The position numbers and the translations under genes are program-made. A stretch of 64,000 nt of DNA, taken from Gordionus sp. m RMFG-2023. Its lineage: Eukaryota > Nematomorpha > Gordioida > Chordodea > Parachordodidae. Positions 39,201 to 48,309 of this stretch are shown in pieces. Positions within the stretch are counted from its first letter, which is position 1. Each line of letters begins with the position of its first letter. The notes beneath the pieces were generated by a model that saw nothing but the letters and a program-made list of their open reading frames with translations, was not told the origin of the DNA and ran no database searches. The stretch covers positions 8,905,561 to 8,969,560 of the forward strand of contig NC_088775.1 in NCBI RefSeq assembly GCF_954871325.1. The letters are read 5' to 3'.

Positions 39201-40307
39201 AAGTTAGGATTGTTAAAAACTTCTATTCAACCGATTTAACCAAAACGGATAAAAAAAATCAAGATTTTGGCTGAAATATTACTTAATTGGGGTAGAGATT
39301 TTACACTTTAATCAAATTCTTGATAAAAATCGGATAAATCGAGGCATTGAAATAAACACGGTGTTAATTTTTTTCTTTCCTTTCTATTCCTTTAATTTCA
39401 CGATTTTCTAACCTTTTTTTGACACAAACTAAATTTTTTTATTATTAAATTTATAATATCCTTTTAGCCAGCCTGGAAATGAGTTAGCCTTGCAACAGGC
39501 CAAACTCAACTTAGTTAACAAATATTTCCTAGTCGGAACTTTGGAACGTCTAAAAGATTTCGTGGAATTGCTGGAACACTCTCTCCCAACTGTATTTGAT
39601 GGCGCTATGTCCATGTTTCAAGAGGGTAATTATATTTATTAGTGAATCCATGTTTTTAGATTCGAAGTTTTAAAAAGTGAAAAATATAAGTAATATATTT
39701 AAGTTAAATTTTTATTTGCTAATATTGCTAAAAATTATGAGTGATGATTTGATATTACCAATGTTAAAAGAATAAATAAAAAGGGTGACAGCCATTAAGT
39801 GAATTTAATATTGACATTTTCTTAATGGAGATTCATTATAAAAACTGATGTGTATTAAATTGTTGTTTTTTGTTATTTTTTGTAAAATGTTTATTTTTAT
39901 TATTATTATATATTTTGAGATTAATTTGAATAATAAAGGCTGGTTTTGATTTTTTACATTACAAAATAAAAGAATAAGAAAAACTCGTTTACTATTAAAA
40001 CATTACATAAATGGCGCAATCTATAAAAAGTCTAACGGATTCAAACCTGTGTTACAAAAACTATATTAATATAATAAATAACTATATAGCTTCGTTATTG
40101 TCCATTTCCAAACGCAAAACGTCCTACAAAAAAGAACCCAGCCTTTCCACTACAAAGCTCCTCAAATCGAATTCTATATACCTAATGGAAAAAGAATTTT
40201 ACGAATTCGCATCACAAATTTTCGATTATTTCTACCAAACTTCTATGAAATATTCTCATAAACCTATAAATTTGAATGACGTTTATCAAAAAATATATAT
40301 AGGATAG
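24089..40307 (+). CDS. HS2ST1: Heparan sulfate 2-O-sulfotransferase, eight exons
   Basis: A Golgi type II membrane enzyme that moves sulfate from PAPS to the 2-O position of uronic acid in heparan sulfate. Exons: 24089-24224, 25056-25110, 34496-34619, 34796-34881, 36461-36608, 37677-37774, 39468-39625 and 40090-40307. All junction phases agree and total 1023 nt (340 aa; human has 356). Residues 66-71 are PKTGST (PAPS 5'-phosphosulfate loop). NNITSW and YHGH (123-126, the catalytic His region) follow. LREPFNRLVSYYYFLRFGDD is at 150-169 (3'-phosphate site). Cys pairs DECVAENGSEC and YFCGHFSFC are kept. The end matches the family: MEKEFYEFASQIF and YQKIYIG. Exons 3-8 are secure; exons 1-2 are inferred. 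Introns hold hAT, MULE and MITE insertions. It converges on NCAPH2. Confidence 0.9.
24553..24872. mobile_element. MITE with inverted GACCTTCATGGG ends (HS2ST intron 1)
   Basis: The left end GACCTTCATGGG and the right end CCCATGAAGGTC are exact inverse repeats. The interior resembles 58024-58372 and 63861-64000 (TTTTTTGATCA, then CCCAGCCCAGGC). The outermost bases have changed, so no target duplication is visible. Confidence 0.75.
24873..25498. other. Intron sequence around HS2ST exon 2
   Basis: Apart from the tentative exon 25056-25110, this contains a slightly GC-richer segment at 25190-25270 (with CAAGTACGTGTGGC and CAAACGTGTGGAGG), possibly an old repeat. No other feature seen. Confidence 0.35.
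25056..25110 (+). CDS. HS2ST1: HS2ST exon 2 (tentative): stem
   Basis: A strong acceptor (TTTATTTACAG) and the donor GTAATT bound a 55-nt open block reading ITYIKEIKLKISHHPPF. It enters in phase 1 and leaves in phase 2, as required by exons 1 and 3. It lacks the hydrophobic strand usually found just before the PAPS loop, so another exon could be missing or this one wrong. Confidence 0.4.
25549..28123. mobile_element. hAT element, CAGGGTTGCCA family, copy B
   Basis: It starts CAGGGTTACCAGG and ends ATCAATCCTG (a decayed inverse). It is flanked by ATCTAGAT on both sides (25541-25548 and 28124-28131), a perfect 8-bp duplication. It is related to 3307-6261 along its length. As in that copy, an inverted duplication is present: about 25990-26740 (plus) is the reverse complement of about 27100-27780. 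The central part codes the minus-strand C-terminal hAT block. Confidence 0.9.
26800..27780 (-). pseudogene. hAT transposase, broken (copy B)
   Basis: Minus-strand blocks include ISYFNKNKVSIKLLNFF and CTDNASVNFSKNQS (27477-27265), an IDCICHILHNSCKKAMNEL segment (27281-27084) with the Cys-His pattern of hAT catalytic domains, and further toward 26880 the FSLMRT...KGERNRIALTT-like dimerisation end. The frame is broken between blocks. It complements copy A, which keeps a different subset of the protein. Confidence 0.7.
28419..29180. mobile_element. CAGAGACC-family element (762 bp)
   Basis: It begins CAGAGACCTTCAGGC and ends CAGGTCTCT plus one changed base. It is flanked by ATATAAAT on both sides (28411-28418 and 29181-29188), a perfect 8-bp duplication. 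GC-richer ends enclose an AT-rich middle (28560-29000) that is unlike the shorter family members and holds a good splice acceptor at 28811. No coding capacity. Confidence 0.9.
29290..29345 (+). pseudogene. hAT dimerisation-domain remnant
   Basis: Plus-strand translation gives IITTLTSSATVERV, matching the LxTxPxSSAxxERVFS signature of hAT transposases. Only this piece of the outer element's transposase survives. Confidence 0.55.
29815..30115. repeat. Left tandem-repeat terminus of the MULE
   Basis: About a dozen imperfect units with CCCCGGAAAAAAAATTCC-like sequence, ending in diverged units near 30060-30110. The inverse lies at 33515-33800. Confidence 0.8.
30305..30480. repeat. Two direct copies of a GGCCCGG-containing unit
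   Basis: Two copies of a unit of about 110 bp (TATGGCCAGCCC... then GATTTTTTATTTTGGCCCGG) at about 30315-30345 and 30418-30455. They lie inside the MULE and resemble the GCCCGG-rich MITEs. Confidence 0.5.
31150..32660 (-). pseudogene. MULE transposase with FLYWCH-like zinc finger
   Basis: Read on the minus strand. 32660-32388 has a FLYWCH-like finger (YSYNYHKTTKYFKRYKC...CPVILKYY, then HIHPI). 32161-31721 has the DDE core of MULE transposases (TWYIDGNFKLTPHLFLQLYV, later IYMDFEKAAINAVEN). 31560-31450 has GCFYHLTQSTHRKIQELGLE. 31375-31175 has the end block LFTPETWNVFNV...ENRTNNVWEG. The order is that of FLYWCH-MULE proteins of many animals. The blocks lie in separate frames with stops between, so the protein is broken, although it is only moderately decayed. 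Confidence 0.85.
33515..33800. repeat. Right tandem-repeat terminus of the MULE
   Basis: Tandem units of the form TTTTTTTCCGGGGAATTATT, the inverse of 29815-30115. An open frame here (Gly-Ile-Phe-Phe repeats) is produced by the repeat itself. Confidence 0.8.
33801..34495. other. Rest of HS2ST intron 2
   Basis: No exon found. Runs of G at about 34010-34017 and 34090-34102 stand out. Otherwise AT-rich. Confidence 0.35.
34496..34619 (+). CDS. HS2ST1: HS2ST exon 3: PAPS-binding loop
   Basis: Reads IPKTGSTFLMHIIYKM and then VVYLNTSFKRNLLTPMDQ, aligning with the human RVPKTASTSF...HINTTKNNPVMSLQDQ region. The acceptor is ATAATAG and the donor GTCAAT. Confidence 0.88.
34796..34881 (+). CDS. HS2ST1: HS2ST exon 4: catalytic YHGH region
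   Basis: Reads ILLANNITSWIPDK and then FVYHGHFSYFNIE, aligning with human NITSW...FYHGHVSYLDF, including the catalytic-site His residues. The acceptor is AATCTAG and the donor GTTTGC. Confidence 0.88.
35215..35350. mobile_element. MITE with GGTGACRCGCCATT ends (HS2ST intron 4)
   Basis: The left part reads AATCAGCCGGTGACGCGCCA and the right part is its partial inverse (GGGAAATAAAAATGGCATGG). The same family occurs at 38965-39190, with a one-ended relative at 45745-45830. Non-coding; exact limits uncertain. Confidence 0.55.
36461..36608 (+). CDS. HS2ST1: HS2ST exon 5: 3'-phosphate site
   Basis: Reads GDIRNVVYVNVLREPFNRLV and continues SYYYFLRFGDDYRPHLKR, the best conserved stretch of the family. 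The acceptor is ATAATAG and the donor GTATTT. Confidence 0.93.
37677..37774 (+). CDS. HS2ST1: HS2ST exon 6: disulfide region
   Basis: Reads TLDECVAENGSECDAK and then MMWIQIPYFCGHFSFC, matching the human TFDECVAEGGSDC...WLQIPFFCGH block with all four Cys. The donor GTTTGC at 37775 leaves phase 2, joined by the next exon with no length change relative to human. Confidence 0.92.
38547..38684. mobile_element. Short CAGAGACC-family fragment (HS2ST intron 6)
   Basis: The right end GCAGGTCTCTA and GC-rich interior motifs (GGGGCCACGGTCCGGGGC) match the GCCCGG-rich MITEs. The left end is decayed (ATAGACC). No target duplication seen. Confidence 0.5.
38965..39190. mobile_element. MITE with inverted ends of about 32 bp (HS2ST intron 6)
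   Basis: Left ATCAGCTGGTGACACGCCAT and right (reverse complement) ATCAGGTGGTGGCATGCCAT continue into TGGTTTTCCC on both sides, an inverted repeat of about 32 bp around an AT-rich core of about 100 bp. It is related to 35215-35350. Non-coding. Confidence 0.75.
39468..39625 (+). CDS. HS2ST1: HS2ST exon 7
   Basis: Reads ALQQAKLNLVNKYFLVGTLE and then LKDFVELLEHSLPTVFDGA, aligning with human DQAKYNLINEYFLVGVTEEL...LLEAALPRFFRGA. The acceptor is CTTTTAG and the donor GTAATT. Confidence 0.93.
40090..40307 (+). CDS. HS2ST1: HS2ST exon 8: C-terminus
   Basis: Enters in the required phase after ATATAG. Reads KRKTSYKKEPSLS, then YLMEKEFYEFASQIFDYF and the end VYQKIYIG with a TAG stop, aligning with human MENEFYEFALEQF...FYEKIYPK. 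An upstream ATG in the same frame (40011) lies in the intron and is not a start. Confidence 0.9.
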
Positions 40308-41879
40308 AGTATTCAAGAGAAATTTTATTTCAAATTACTCCCGTTTACAGGGTTCTCATAACTAATATATTAAAAAATCTATTAAATTAACTATATTGAA
40401 AATTTGGGGATTCAATTGGAAATATTGGAAAAATTTTGAGAATCAATTGGACAAATTTTGGAAATCAATATTAAATTAACTTACATTATATTTAAAAATC
40501 TATTAAATTAACTAATAATATATTTAAAAATTAATAATATATTTAAAAATCTATTTTAACTTGGAAATTTTGGGAAACAATTGGATATTTTGGGAATCAA
40601 TTGGAAAAATTTTAGTTTTAGCAAAACGACAAAACACCTAATAAAAAAAAATACGAACTAGAGGGACGATACCTTTTTTTAATATGCTCATATACCGTGC
40701 TAAGTTTTTAGCCACGAATCTCAACTATTTATTTTTTTGAAATAAGACTGCCAAAATAAACTTGACCAATTACCTTCTTTTTAAATAAAATAGTCGTATT
40801 TTTAGGTTCTAATCATGAATTATTTTTTAAATTTTATCTTTTATATTGTTGCTCATTAATTTTTTTATCTAAATAATATATATTATCACATTTTTAAACA
40901 ATGCATTTATGATGATTGTTATATAAATAATATATTTTTCCTGACAATTTTATTCAAAGATTAGGTTGACTTTATTTTTTTCCCCCTTCTCATTATTCCT
41001 GGCTCAAAATAAGCCAAATGAATTTAATTTCGCTGGTCAACACAAATAATAATAAATAAAAAATACACTTAAAGTCACATCTATTATGAAATATCATTTC
41101 GTAAAATGGTTCATTTCGCTTAGTTTAAGACATGTCCTAACTTTTCTCTTGTACACTATGAAACCGGATGATTACGAGGCATAATTCAAAAGAATATATA
41201 TTTGTTTTTCATAATTTGAGATCAATAATATAATTAATTTTTTTTAAACATAATTATGCGATATAAATTTACAATTATTTATAAATAATAAACATAATTT
41301 TTTAATATATATTATAAAATGTGATTTATATTTTAAAAAAAAATTTACACATTTTTAATAGTTTTATATGAGTACAATTTAAAAAAAATTTCATATGATT
41401 GTCTTCTAAATACATTAAGTTTAGCTATAAACAAATAAATATAAACAAAATTTGATATTTAGGTTGCCCTATTATGTCTAAAGCCATTTTTAAAATACAT
41501 TTTACCTCATGTAAAACGATAACGTAATTAAGATGAGATCCTTTGTATAGGTCTGCAATACATTACTCATCGACCGTGGTTTAGTCGTGTTTTTATAATG
41601 GTAGAAAAATTATTTTTTTTCATACAGGCCAGGTCAAAAAATTTCGCTCTTGCTTCGCCTTTGTAAAAATAGGAAGAAAGGATCATTTCGGACATTTTAT
41701 CTTATTATATTATCGCTTTAGGAAAGTAAAAAAGTATATAAATCACCTTGTACAAAAGGGTTGGTTAATACTAAAAAAAATGATTGTTGATTATTAGAGA
41801 TTTATAGTATTTTGCATTGCTATTAAAAAAGGTAAACCTTTTCCCATATCATGTATAAAAGATGAGAAAGACAGCTATT
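40308..41879. other. Intergenic region between the convergent HS2ST and NCAPH2 genes
   Basis: No gene seen. At 40420-40620 a short phrase (CAATTGGAAATATTGG / GGGAATCAATTGGA) recurs in imperfect tandem together with AAAATCTATTAAATTAACT. Both transcripts should end in this stretch. Confidence 0.45.
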
Positions 41880-44379
41880 TTAAACATCGCTAAATGTTGT
41901 AGCATTTCCCATGCCTTTCTTGATTTTATCATAGTTCCTTTCTGAGTTTATAAGAGTTATGTTAAATTTATTAATATCCCCAGAATGGCTCATTATATCT
42001 ACGTTGTGTGAATCAGCGAGTATAAGGGATGCGAAAAATAAACGGGGAATTAAGCTTGAAAGGTTTTTGTCAGAGTTGTCAGTTGATATACGCCTTATTA
42101 AGGAATGGAAAGGGAGCGTAGGTTGAAAAGTGGCAGACTTGTCAGGTTTAACGTTTAAACCTTAATTAAGTAAATGAAAATTTAAATCTTTAAAACCAAA
42201 GGTTAGAGCTAAGGAAAAAACAAAAGAAAATTCTTTTTTTTTTAAATTTAAATTAAACAACCCTAAAAGCAAATAATATTAAACTTAAGAGTGAGCAGCT
42301 TTTACCTAATAATGGTTGGTTAATGGATGTATCTGTCAAGCATTTTGAAGGCAAAATATCGCCCTCTAGGCATTTTAAAATGCTCTCCTGATCAGTGACT
42401 ATATTAAAAATCGATTTTTGTTTCTTAGATTTCCATCCACCGGGACCTAAAACATCGTTTTTAATAAAACTCTCCCAGCTTTCATAGCTAGCGTCATGAT
42501 CAGTTATGGTATTTGATGGATGATGAGCTGCTTTGTCGAGGTAGGATGAGCATCTATCATCTATATTAATTTGTAAGTTTTCATCTATTTTGGAATGGAG
42601 TATATCTGGTTGAGATGAATTGTGAAATAAGGTTTCTGAAGAGAATTCTAAAATGTCCTCCGTATCAACATCAATGTTAAAGTGATCGACATTGCCACCA
42701 ATAGTCGTTTCATCGTTAGATTTTTCAATAACATCATCAGTACCTCTGACCAATTTTACTCTTTTGGCGCCAAGGTTATTACTTTTATAATGGGTTTTTG
42801 GATATTTGACACTACGCTTGCGTGTTGACCATTGACTAAGAGGAGCCTTGAGTTTTGAGTTAGAAATGTCTTCAAATTTGTCCTTAATTTTCTCTATAGG
42901 GGATAATGTAGTGAGTGAAGTATCAAACTGGGGGTTAGAGTATTCCAGAATTTCTTCAATGTTCTCTTGTGGTAATGATAATGTAGTGAGTGAAGTATCA
43001 AACTGGGGGTTAGAGTATTCCAGAATTTCTTCAATGTTCTCTTGTGGTAATATCTTTGGAATAGTGTCAAATAATATATTTGGGGATATTGAAGTGGTGT
43101 AATATATTTCTTCAATGCTATCAGTCACCTTTGGCAGAGAAATCAAAGGAGGAATAAAAGAATTTTCAATAATGTTTTGTCGAGTTTTTATGACATTACC
43201 ATAACTGTGGTTGGTAGGCAAAATTGAATGGTGACTAGAAGTGGTGTGTTCTGGTAGCAAGAGCCACCCTGATGGGTTATCAACAGTTCCTCGTGTGAGA
43301 AAATTATCTCGTAAGGTGTTGGGTTCATCAACAAAACCAAGATCTGTGACATACTGGACTAATTTTTTCATGGAATCATGAATAGTTTTTTGTGGGTGTA
43401 GATAATTATGCAGAATTCTTTCAATTATTGTTTGCATCAAATTGTTATTAGTAATGTCTATACCATCTTCTGTTGATTTATTGACTATAGATTCTATTAG
43501 AGTAGGGGTCAATGAAGTTAGAGGTGGTGGTAAAATTAGCACTGGCAAATGCATAGGACAAGAAAACAAAACATGGTCAGCTGAAGTAGTACTAGGTGAG
43601 TTTTGAATATTGCTATCTTCAATGAGGCGGAAGGTGGTAGCTTTATGGTGATGGTGGTCATCAATATTAAGGAGCTTACTTGACTTCCCACTTTTAGGGG
43701 TTTCCACATCCGATTTGGTTTGATTTGCAATTTCAGGGTTAATGTGGTGGTATTGGGCATGAATTCGGGAGAAATCACAAATAAGTGTGTATAAGTATTC
43801 TACTTTTTTTGAGTAAATGAGACAAGAACCCTGGAGGACTAGAGCAGCTTGAGCAAAGCTGAAGGATTTTTCAAGATGGTGAGCTTTCCTCTTGACATGA
43901 TTAATAGAGGGACTCACACTACTAGTGCCAGGGCTGGATGAAATTGAGCTTAAATCTGTGAACGTTAGGTCGATGGGTGAATTGATATGACTATCACTAT
44001 CATTGTTAATGGCATCAACTTGTGAGAGATAATCAAAATGAGTGATATCCTGCTCAGGACTTTCAATATCACGTATATAGGATTCAAGGTATTGACATAT
44101 GTCAACATTCCAATTATCAGTGAGATCTCTGAGGGGATGGAGTAAAGGTTTTAGGTAGGACAAGACACTAGGAGATAGTGAGTCTTCTTCAAAATCTGTA
44201 GATAAGTGAGAGATGGATAAAAGCTCAGCTTCTTTACCTTCTTCAAATTTTTTGGCTAGGTATTGTATCCTGGATCTACTTTGGGAATCATGGTTATTTT
44301 TATTTATTGCATCTGATTTAGGTGATTTTGGGGGTTTTGGATTAATGGATTGTTTTGATTTTTTATGTGATGTTATCAT
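41880..44379 (-). CDS. NCAPH2: Condensin II complex subunit H2 (kleisin), two exons
   Basis: The kleisin of condensin II, which bridges the SMC heads during chromosome condensation. Exon 1 is 44379-42306 (donor TTAG|GTAAAA, phase 1). Residues 76-90 read LKPLLHPLRDLTDNW and about 173-197 FSFAQAALVLQGSCLIYSKK then VEYLY, both halves of the H2 N-terminal domain, split by a Ser-rich insert. NPSGWLLLPE lies further on. Exon 2 is 42160-41880 and reads SSLIPRLFFASLILADSHNV, matching the human C-terminal LASLQLANDYTVEV region, then stops. Total 784 aa (human about 605), with a basic N-terminal extension of about 70 residues and an exact 25-residue tandem repeat. An alternative acceptor TTTTTTCCTTAG gives the same frame but meets a TAA before 42160. 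Confidence 0.85.
42902..43051 (-). repeat. Exact 75-bp tandem duplication within NCAPH2
   Basis: Units 42902-42976 and 42977-43051 are identical by eye. They duplicate 25 codons in frame (LPQENIEEILEYSNPQFDTS plus five residues), so the reading frame is kept. Confidence 0.95.
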
Positions 44380-45949
44380 GTAATATTTATTGATTGTGAT
44401 TTATGGAAAGCATGAGGGTAATTATATTTGATTAAAATAAATGCTTCATTTTTTATATTTATATTCTGAATATACATACTTGAGGTATTGTGAAGGATAT
44501 ATAGAGTAATGGTAGAATGATAGAGTATCATAGGAACTAAAAAAATAAATAAAAAGAATTAAATATTAAAATGCAACTATATTTATCTCAAAGATATTAA
44601 AAAATTATGAGTATATTATTTTTTTTAATACATAAAAAATAGACACTTCAATAGATCTTAAACATTGTAAGCATCAGTAGTCTTTACAATCTCAAGTCAA
44701 AAAATATTTTAATTTCTGGATATTTTTTTAGTTAACAATTTCAAAATGACTGTTTTATTTAGGTATTATATAAATAATTCAAATTGCTGTTCAAATTTTT
44801 TCGGATGCTAAAGCCCCTTCACTTTCCCCTTGCTAATGACACTACTGATTAGCATGCTAGTTAATATATGGAATTTATAGTTACCAAGTAAAAGGAAATG
44901 ATAATTAACTATAACAAAGCCTATAATAAAAATTTAAGATTATTAATAAAAATATTTTTTATTATACATTTAGATATTATATAAGAAATAAAATCTTTAA
45001 TAACTAACATTTTTTTCCCATAAATTTGGGAAAATATTAAAAGATGCAGTTGTTTAAATAAAAATATAAACCATAAAATTTTAGTATCAAAAAACATCAA
45101 TCACCGTAGAAGCATTAACTTATTTAAGGAAAAATAGTAGTCTAAAAATAATTTAATTAATTTATAGGGCACATACATAGAATATATATTTTAAAATATT
45201 TACATTTTAAGAATACATAAGCCTGCAAAATGCATTCTGTTGGATTGGCAATTATATTAATATAGAGGGCGGTATTTTTAATAAATAATATTTTTAGACA
45301 TAATCAATTATTACTTTTTTTAAATAGGAGAATATTTTAAAATAGAATATTGGGAAGGGGGTGGGTGATCATTTTTTTGGCATATGATAATACAATCTAA
45401 GCATGTGGTATTTTGATAATTTTTAAATTTAGTCATTGTTTATCAAATGATTTAACATATGTATTAGTACTCTCATTAGTCTTCCAACCTTATTGAAGGT
45501 GGGAAGGGGAATTTTTTTAGATAGTGGGCGTGGAGGAAAGGGCTCAATTAAATTTTTAGATAAAATGCATACAATCAGTTAGCTAGTGGAGGAGAGGGGT
45601 AGATGCAGTTTTCTTTTAATTTTTCAAGGGGGTAGGGGGTAAGTATATATGAGGTGTAGAAGAGAGGTAGGATAGAAATTAATGTAAAAAATTATTTAAT
45701 AAATTTATTATCTTATAATAAATATTGTTGCGTAACATAGATCCATTCATGATAATGCATTTTAAAGTGTTGTTATATATAAACAGCTTAGATCATATCA
45801 CGTGACACACCATTTTGGTAACCTATATGAGATTTATAATACTTTATGCTATCCTCTGAGCTTGTTCCTTGGAGTATAAGAGTGGCACTAACATAAGTCA
45901 CGTTTGAAAGGTATTGCAAAATTGTTTAAATTTCACTTAAAAAAGCTGG
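44380..45949. other. Region upstream of NCAPH2
   Basis: No gene seen. Several G-rich patches (45350-45365, 45540-45660) lie in AT-rich DNA. 45745-45830 resembles one end of the GGTGACRCGCCATT MITE family. Confidence 0.4.
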
Positions 45950-46165
45950 ACCTTCATCCAAAATGGTCTCCATTATATCGAACCTTACTCATAAATTTTG
46001 TAACACTAATTACAATTTGTGTAGTTAAACCATGGACCTCCTCATATTCAATTTACTATGAATAAGGATCTACTACCAAAAAATAGTTATTCTTGTCAAA
46101 ATCAAAAATATCAGTATGAATGCTATCCCACGATCGATTTGCTTTAGACACCTACCTATCGCTTT
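45950..46165 (-). mobile_element. Ty3/gypsy-type retroelement fossil (integrase start)
   Basis: Minus-strand translation shows SWDSIHTDIFDFDKNNYFLV, the first Asp region of an LTR-retroelement integrase. The hAT at 46170 is inserted right beside it. Broken and old; no LTRs found. Confidence 0.6.
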
Positions 46166-46169
46166 ACGG

Positions 46170-48309
46170 CAGGGGCGGACTGGCGACGCTACGGCCTTGG
46201 GGCATTTTTTATAGCGGTCTCATTTATATGAGGGCGTGCGGGCCTTAGGCCCGTTTTTGCCCGGTCTTCGACCGGGTTCCCTTAAATAGCTTCTTTGATT
46301 TAGATGATTTTATTACTTCTTATTTTTTGAAAATAAGTTCAAACGATTTACCTTTTTAGTAAAAAAAGAATAGTATTATACGATAATCATATATTATCGT
46401 TTAAAAAAATGCACATCTAAAATCATATTCATTACCTATATAAAATAATATTCATTGCACATATATATTTTATATTAAATTTACAACGATATTGCACTAT
46501 AAAATCAAATCATACATCACATGTTAAATATAAAAAAATACATACTCAATATATTAAATCAATTAATTATAAATATAATATTATTGCAGTTATACGATAT
46601 TACAGAGAATAAATTTGCTGCACTTTTATAAAATCAGGCACCGATCATATTGTAAATTATATTAATAAGATATCAATAAAAGAATTAAGAAAATATATAA
46701 TTTTTACGTTAAAAAATCTCTCATTAACTTTGAACCTTTGCGCAAATATACAGAAAAATCTAGTTCAATCTACGCTAATAGTACTCGTTCAACTGACATC
46801 ATTAAAAACGCAATTTTTCTTGTAGCTCTCAGCTTATTTTTATAATTTTTAATTTACTAAATGCTTTCTCGCAATTAACCTGCGTAAATGATAAAGTTAA
46901 AATGTATTCATATGCCAAAAATAAATTAGTGTCACTTGTATGCATATTGTATCTTTTAATAATTTCATACACGCATATTAAACACTTGTTACATTTATTA
47001 TCACACTCTGATTTATTATCATATTGTAATATTCCATCTTCTTCATTTGACTCCAAACTTGTACATGCGATATCATCGTCCGTTTCTTTTTATTCTGCTA
47101 CCAAATCTTTGAATACACTGTCAAATGAACATATATCATTATGAAATTTAACACTCAATATATATGCTAATTGTGCCAGTTTTTCGGCATTTTCAGAAAT
47201 ACCTTTACTATTTATTTCATCAAAATGTCTTGGATGCAAATATTGCAAATTCTAGATAAGCTCTCAATTCGCAGAAAGTAGTTCCGACAAGCTGTTTATA
47301 ATTTGATCAATTGTAGGACGAAATAGTTCAAACCTATAAAGGTCAATCGATTCTTGAGGACGTTCATCTAGCATTTGCACTATATATATCCTCGTCCTAT
47401 TCGATCTTTTTACAGAGCATTTTGTACTCGATACTCCGGGAGATGAAAATGTTTCATTTAAATTAGCAGCCATTTTATTTCTTTATTTTGAATCGATGTA
47501 ATAATCGATGATATAGAAGATTTAGCATTTCTTTCATTTTTCAAGCTGACAAAGTACCTAATTTTTTAGTTTGAAGATATGACAGTGGCCCCATTATTTT
47601 AAAAATTTCCAAATATATTATAGCTGTACTTAGTGTCTTAAATTTATATAAATTATCAAGTTTTTGTCTCAAATTATTTATTATCTATTATAAATTGAAG
47701 TGCCTTTATCGTTATTGGGAGCAAGCTCTCTTTACCAAATATCCATCTAAGGGCTTTTTCATGTGTCCGCCACTTTATCTCACCTTTTGCAGCCTTCTCA
47801 ACCTATTTTGGCCAGATGAATTATTATGTTTCACCCAAGCATCCATCCTTTTATCTGATTCACCGACCTGGATTTTATTTGATTTCAATGAATTATTAAC
47901 AGTTGGCTATATTATTTCTACAATAAATCAATGTATAAAAATGTAATATAATAAATTAATCAAAATTTAGCTTTCACTCTACTCAAACGGAAGCGTTTTT
48001 ACTTCATTTGAAAAAAAAAACAAAGAAAAGAACGTGGCAATGATGTATAGCGTCAAGCGACGTTACTGATATTTTATACATTAAATTATAATAAACGATA
48101 TGACATTTGTCAAGGAATGTGATATTCATCATAGAGATATCATTAAAAATATATAATTGATAAGAGAAAATAATGTGAACATAATAATATATTTTTCTTC
48201 TAATCGGCCTCTTTTATGATATTTTCCTCTGATCGGCCTCAAAAATTGACATTTTCTCGCTGCCTCGTGGGCAAATTGCCCACATGATCGTATGGCCAGT
48301 CCGCCCCTG
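46170..48309. mobile_element. hAT element with CAGGGGCGGACTGGC ends
   Basis: The left end CAGGGGCGGACTGGC is matched by the right end as inverse (GGCCAGTCCGCCCCTG). These are the classic ends of a widespread animal hAT group. 2.14 kb, with a minus-strand ZMYM1-like transposase remnant inside. The flanks (CTTTACGG and TCGATGCG) do not form a duplication, so one flank may have changed. The first 110 bp hold GC-rich inverted repeats (GGGCCTTAGGCCCG). Confidence 0.88.
46729..47473 (-). pseudogene. ZMYM1-like hAT transposase remnant
   Basis: The first block (47473-47264) has DERPQESIDLYRFELFRPTI and DQIINSLSELL, typical of the linker before the dimerisation domain. The second (47056-46829) has LTLSFTQVNCEKAFSKLKII, the hAT C-terminal signature. 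Weak MSVER...IELDF-like sequence continues to about 46729. Upstream parts (to about 47950) are too broken to read with confidence. Confidence 0.75.

Noticed and set aside
39429-39614. Minus-strand 61-codon frame
   Set aside because: Antisense of HS2ST exon 7, whose plus-strand translation clearly matches the family.
42848-43102. Plus-strand frame with a 25-residue repeat
   Set aside because: Antisense shadow of the NCAPH2 duplication; the sense strand matches a known family.
47695-47946. Plus-strand 83-codon frame in the ZMYM1-like hAT
   Set aside because: Opposite to the transposase strand; no family resemblance.
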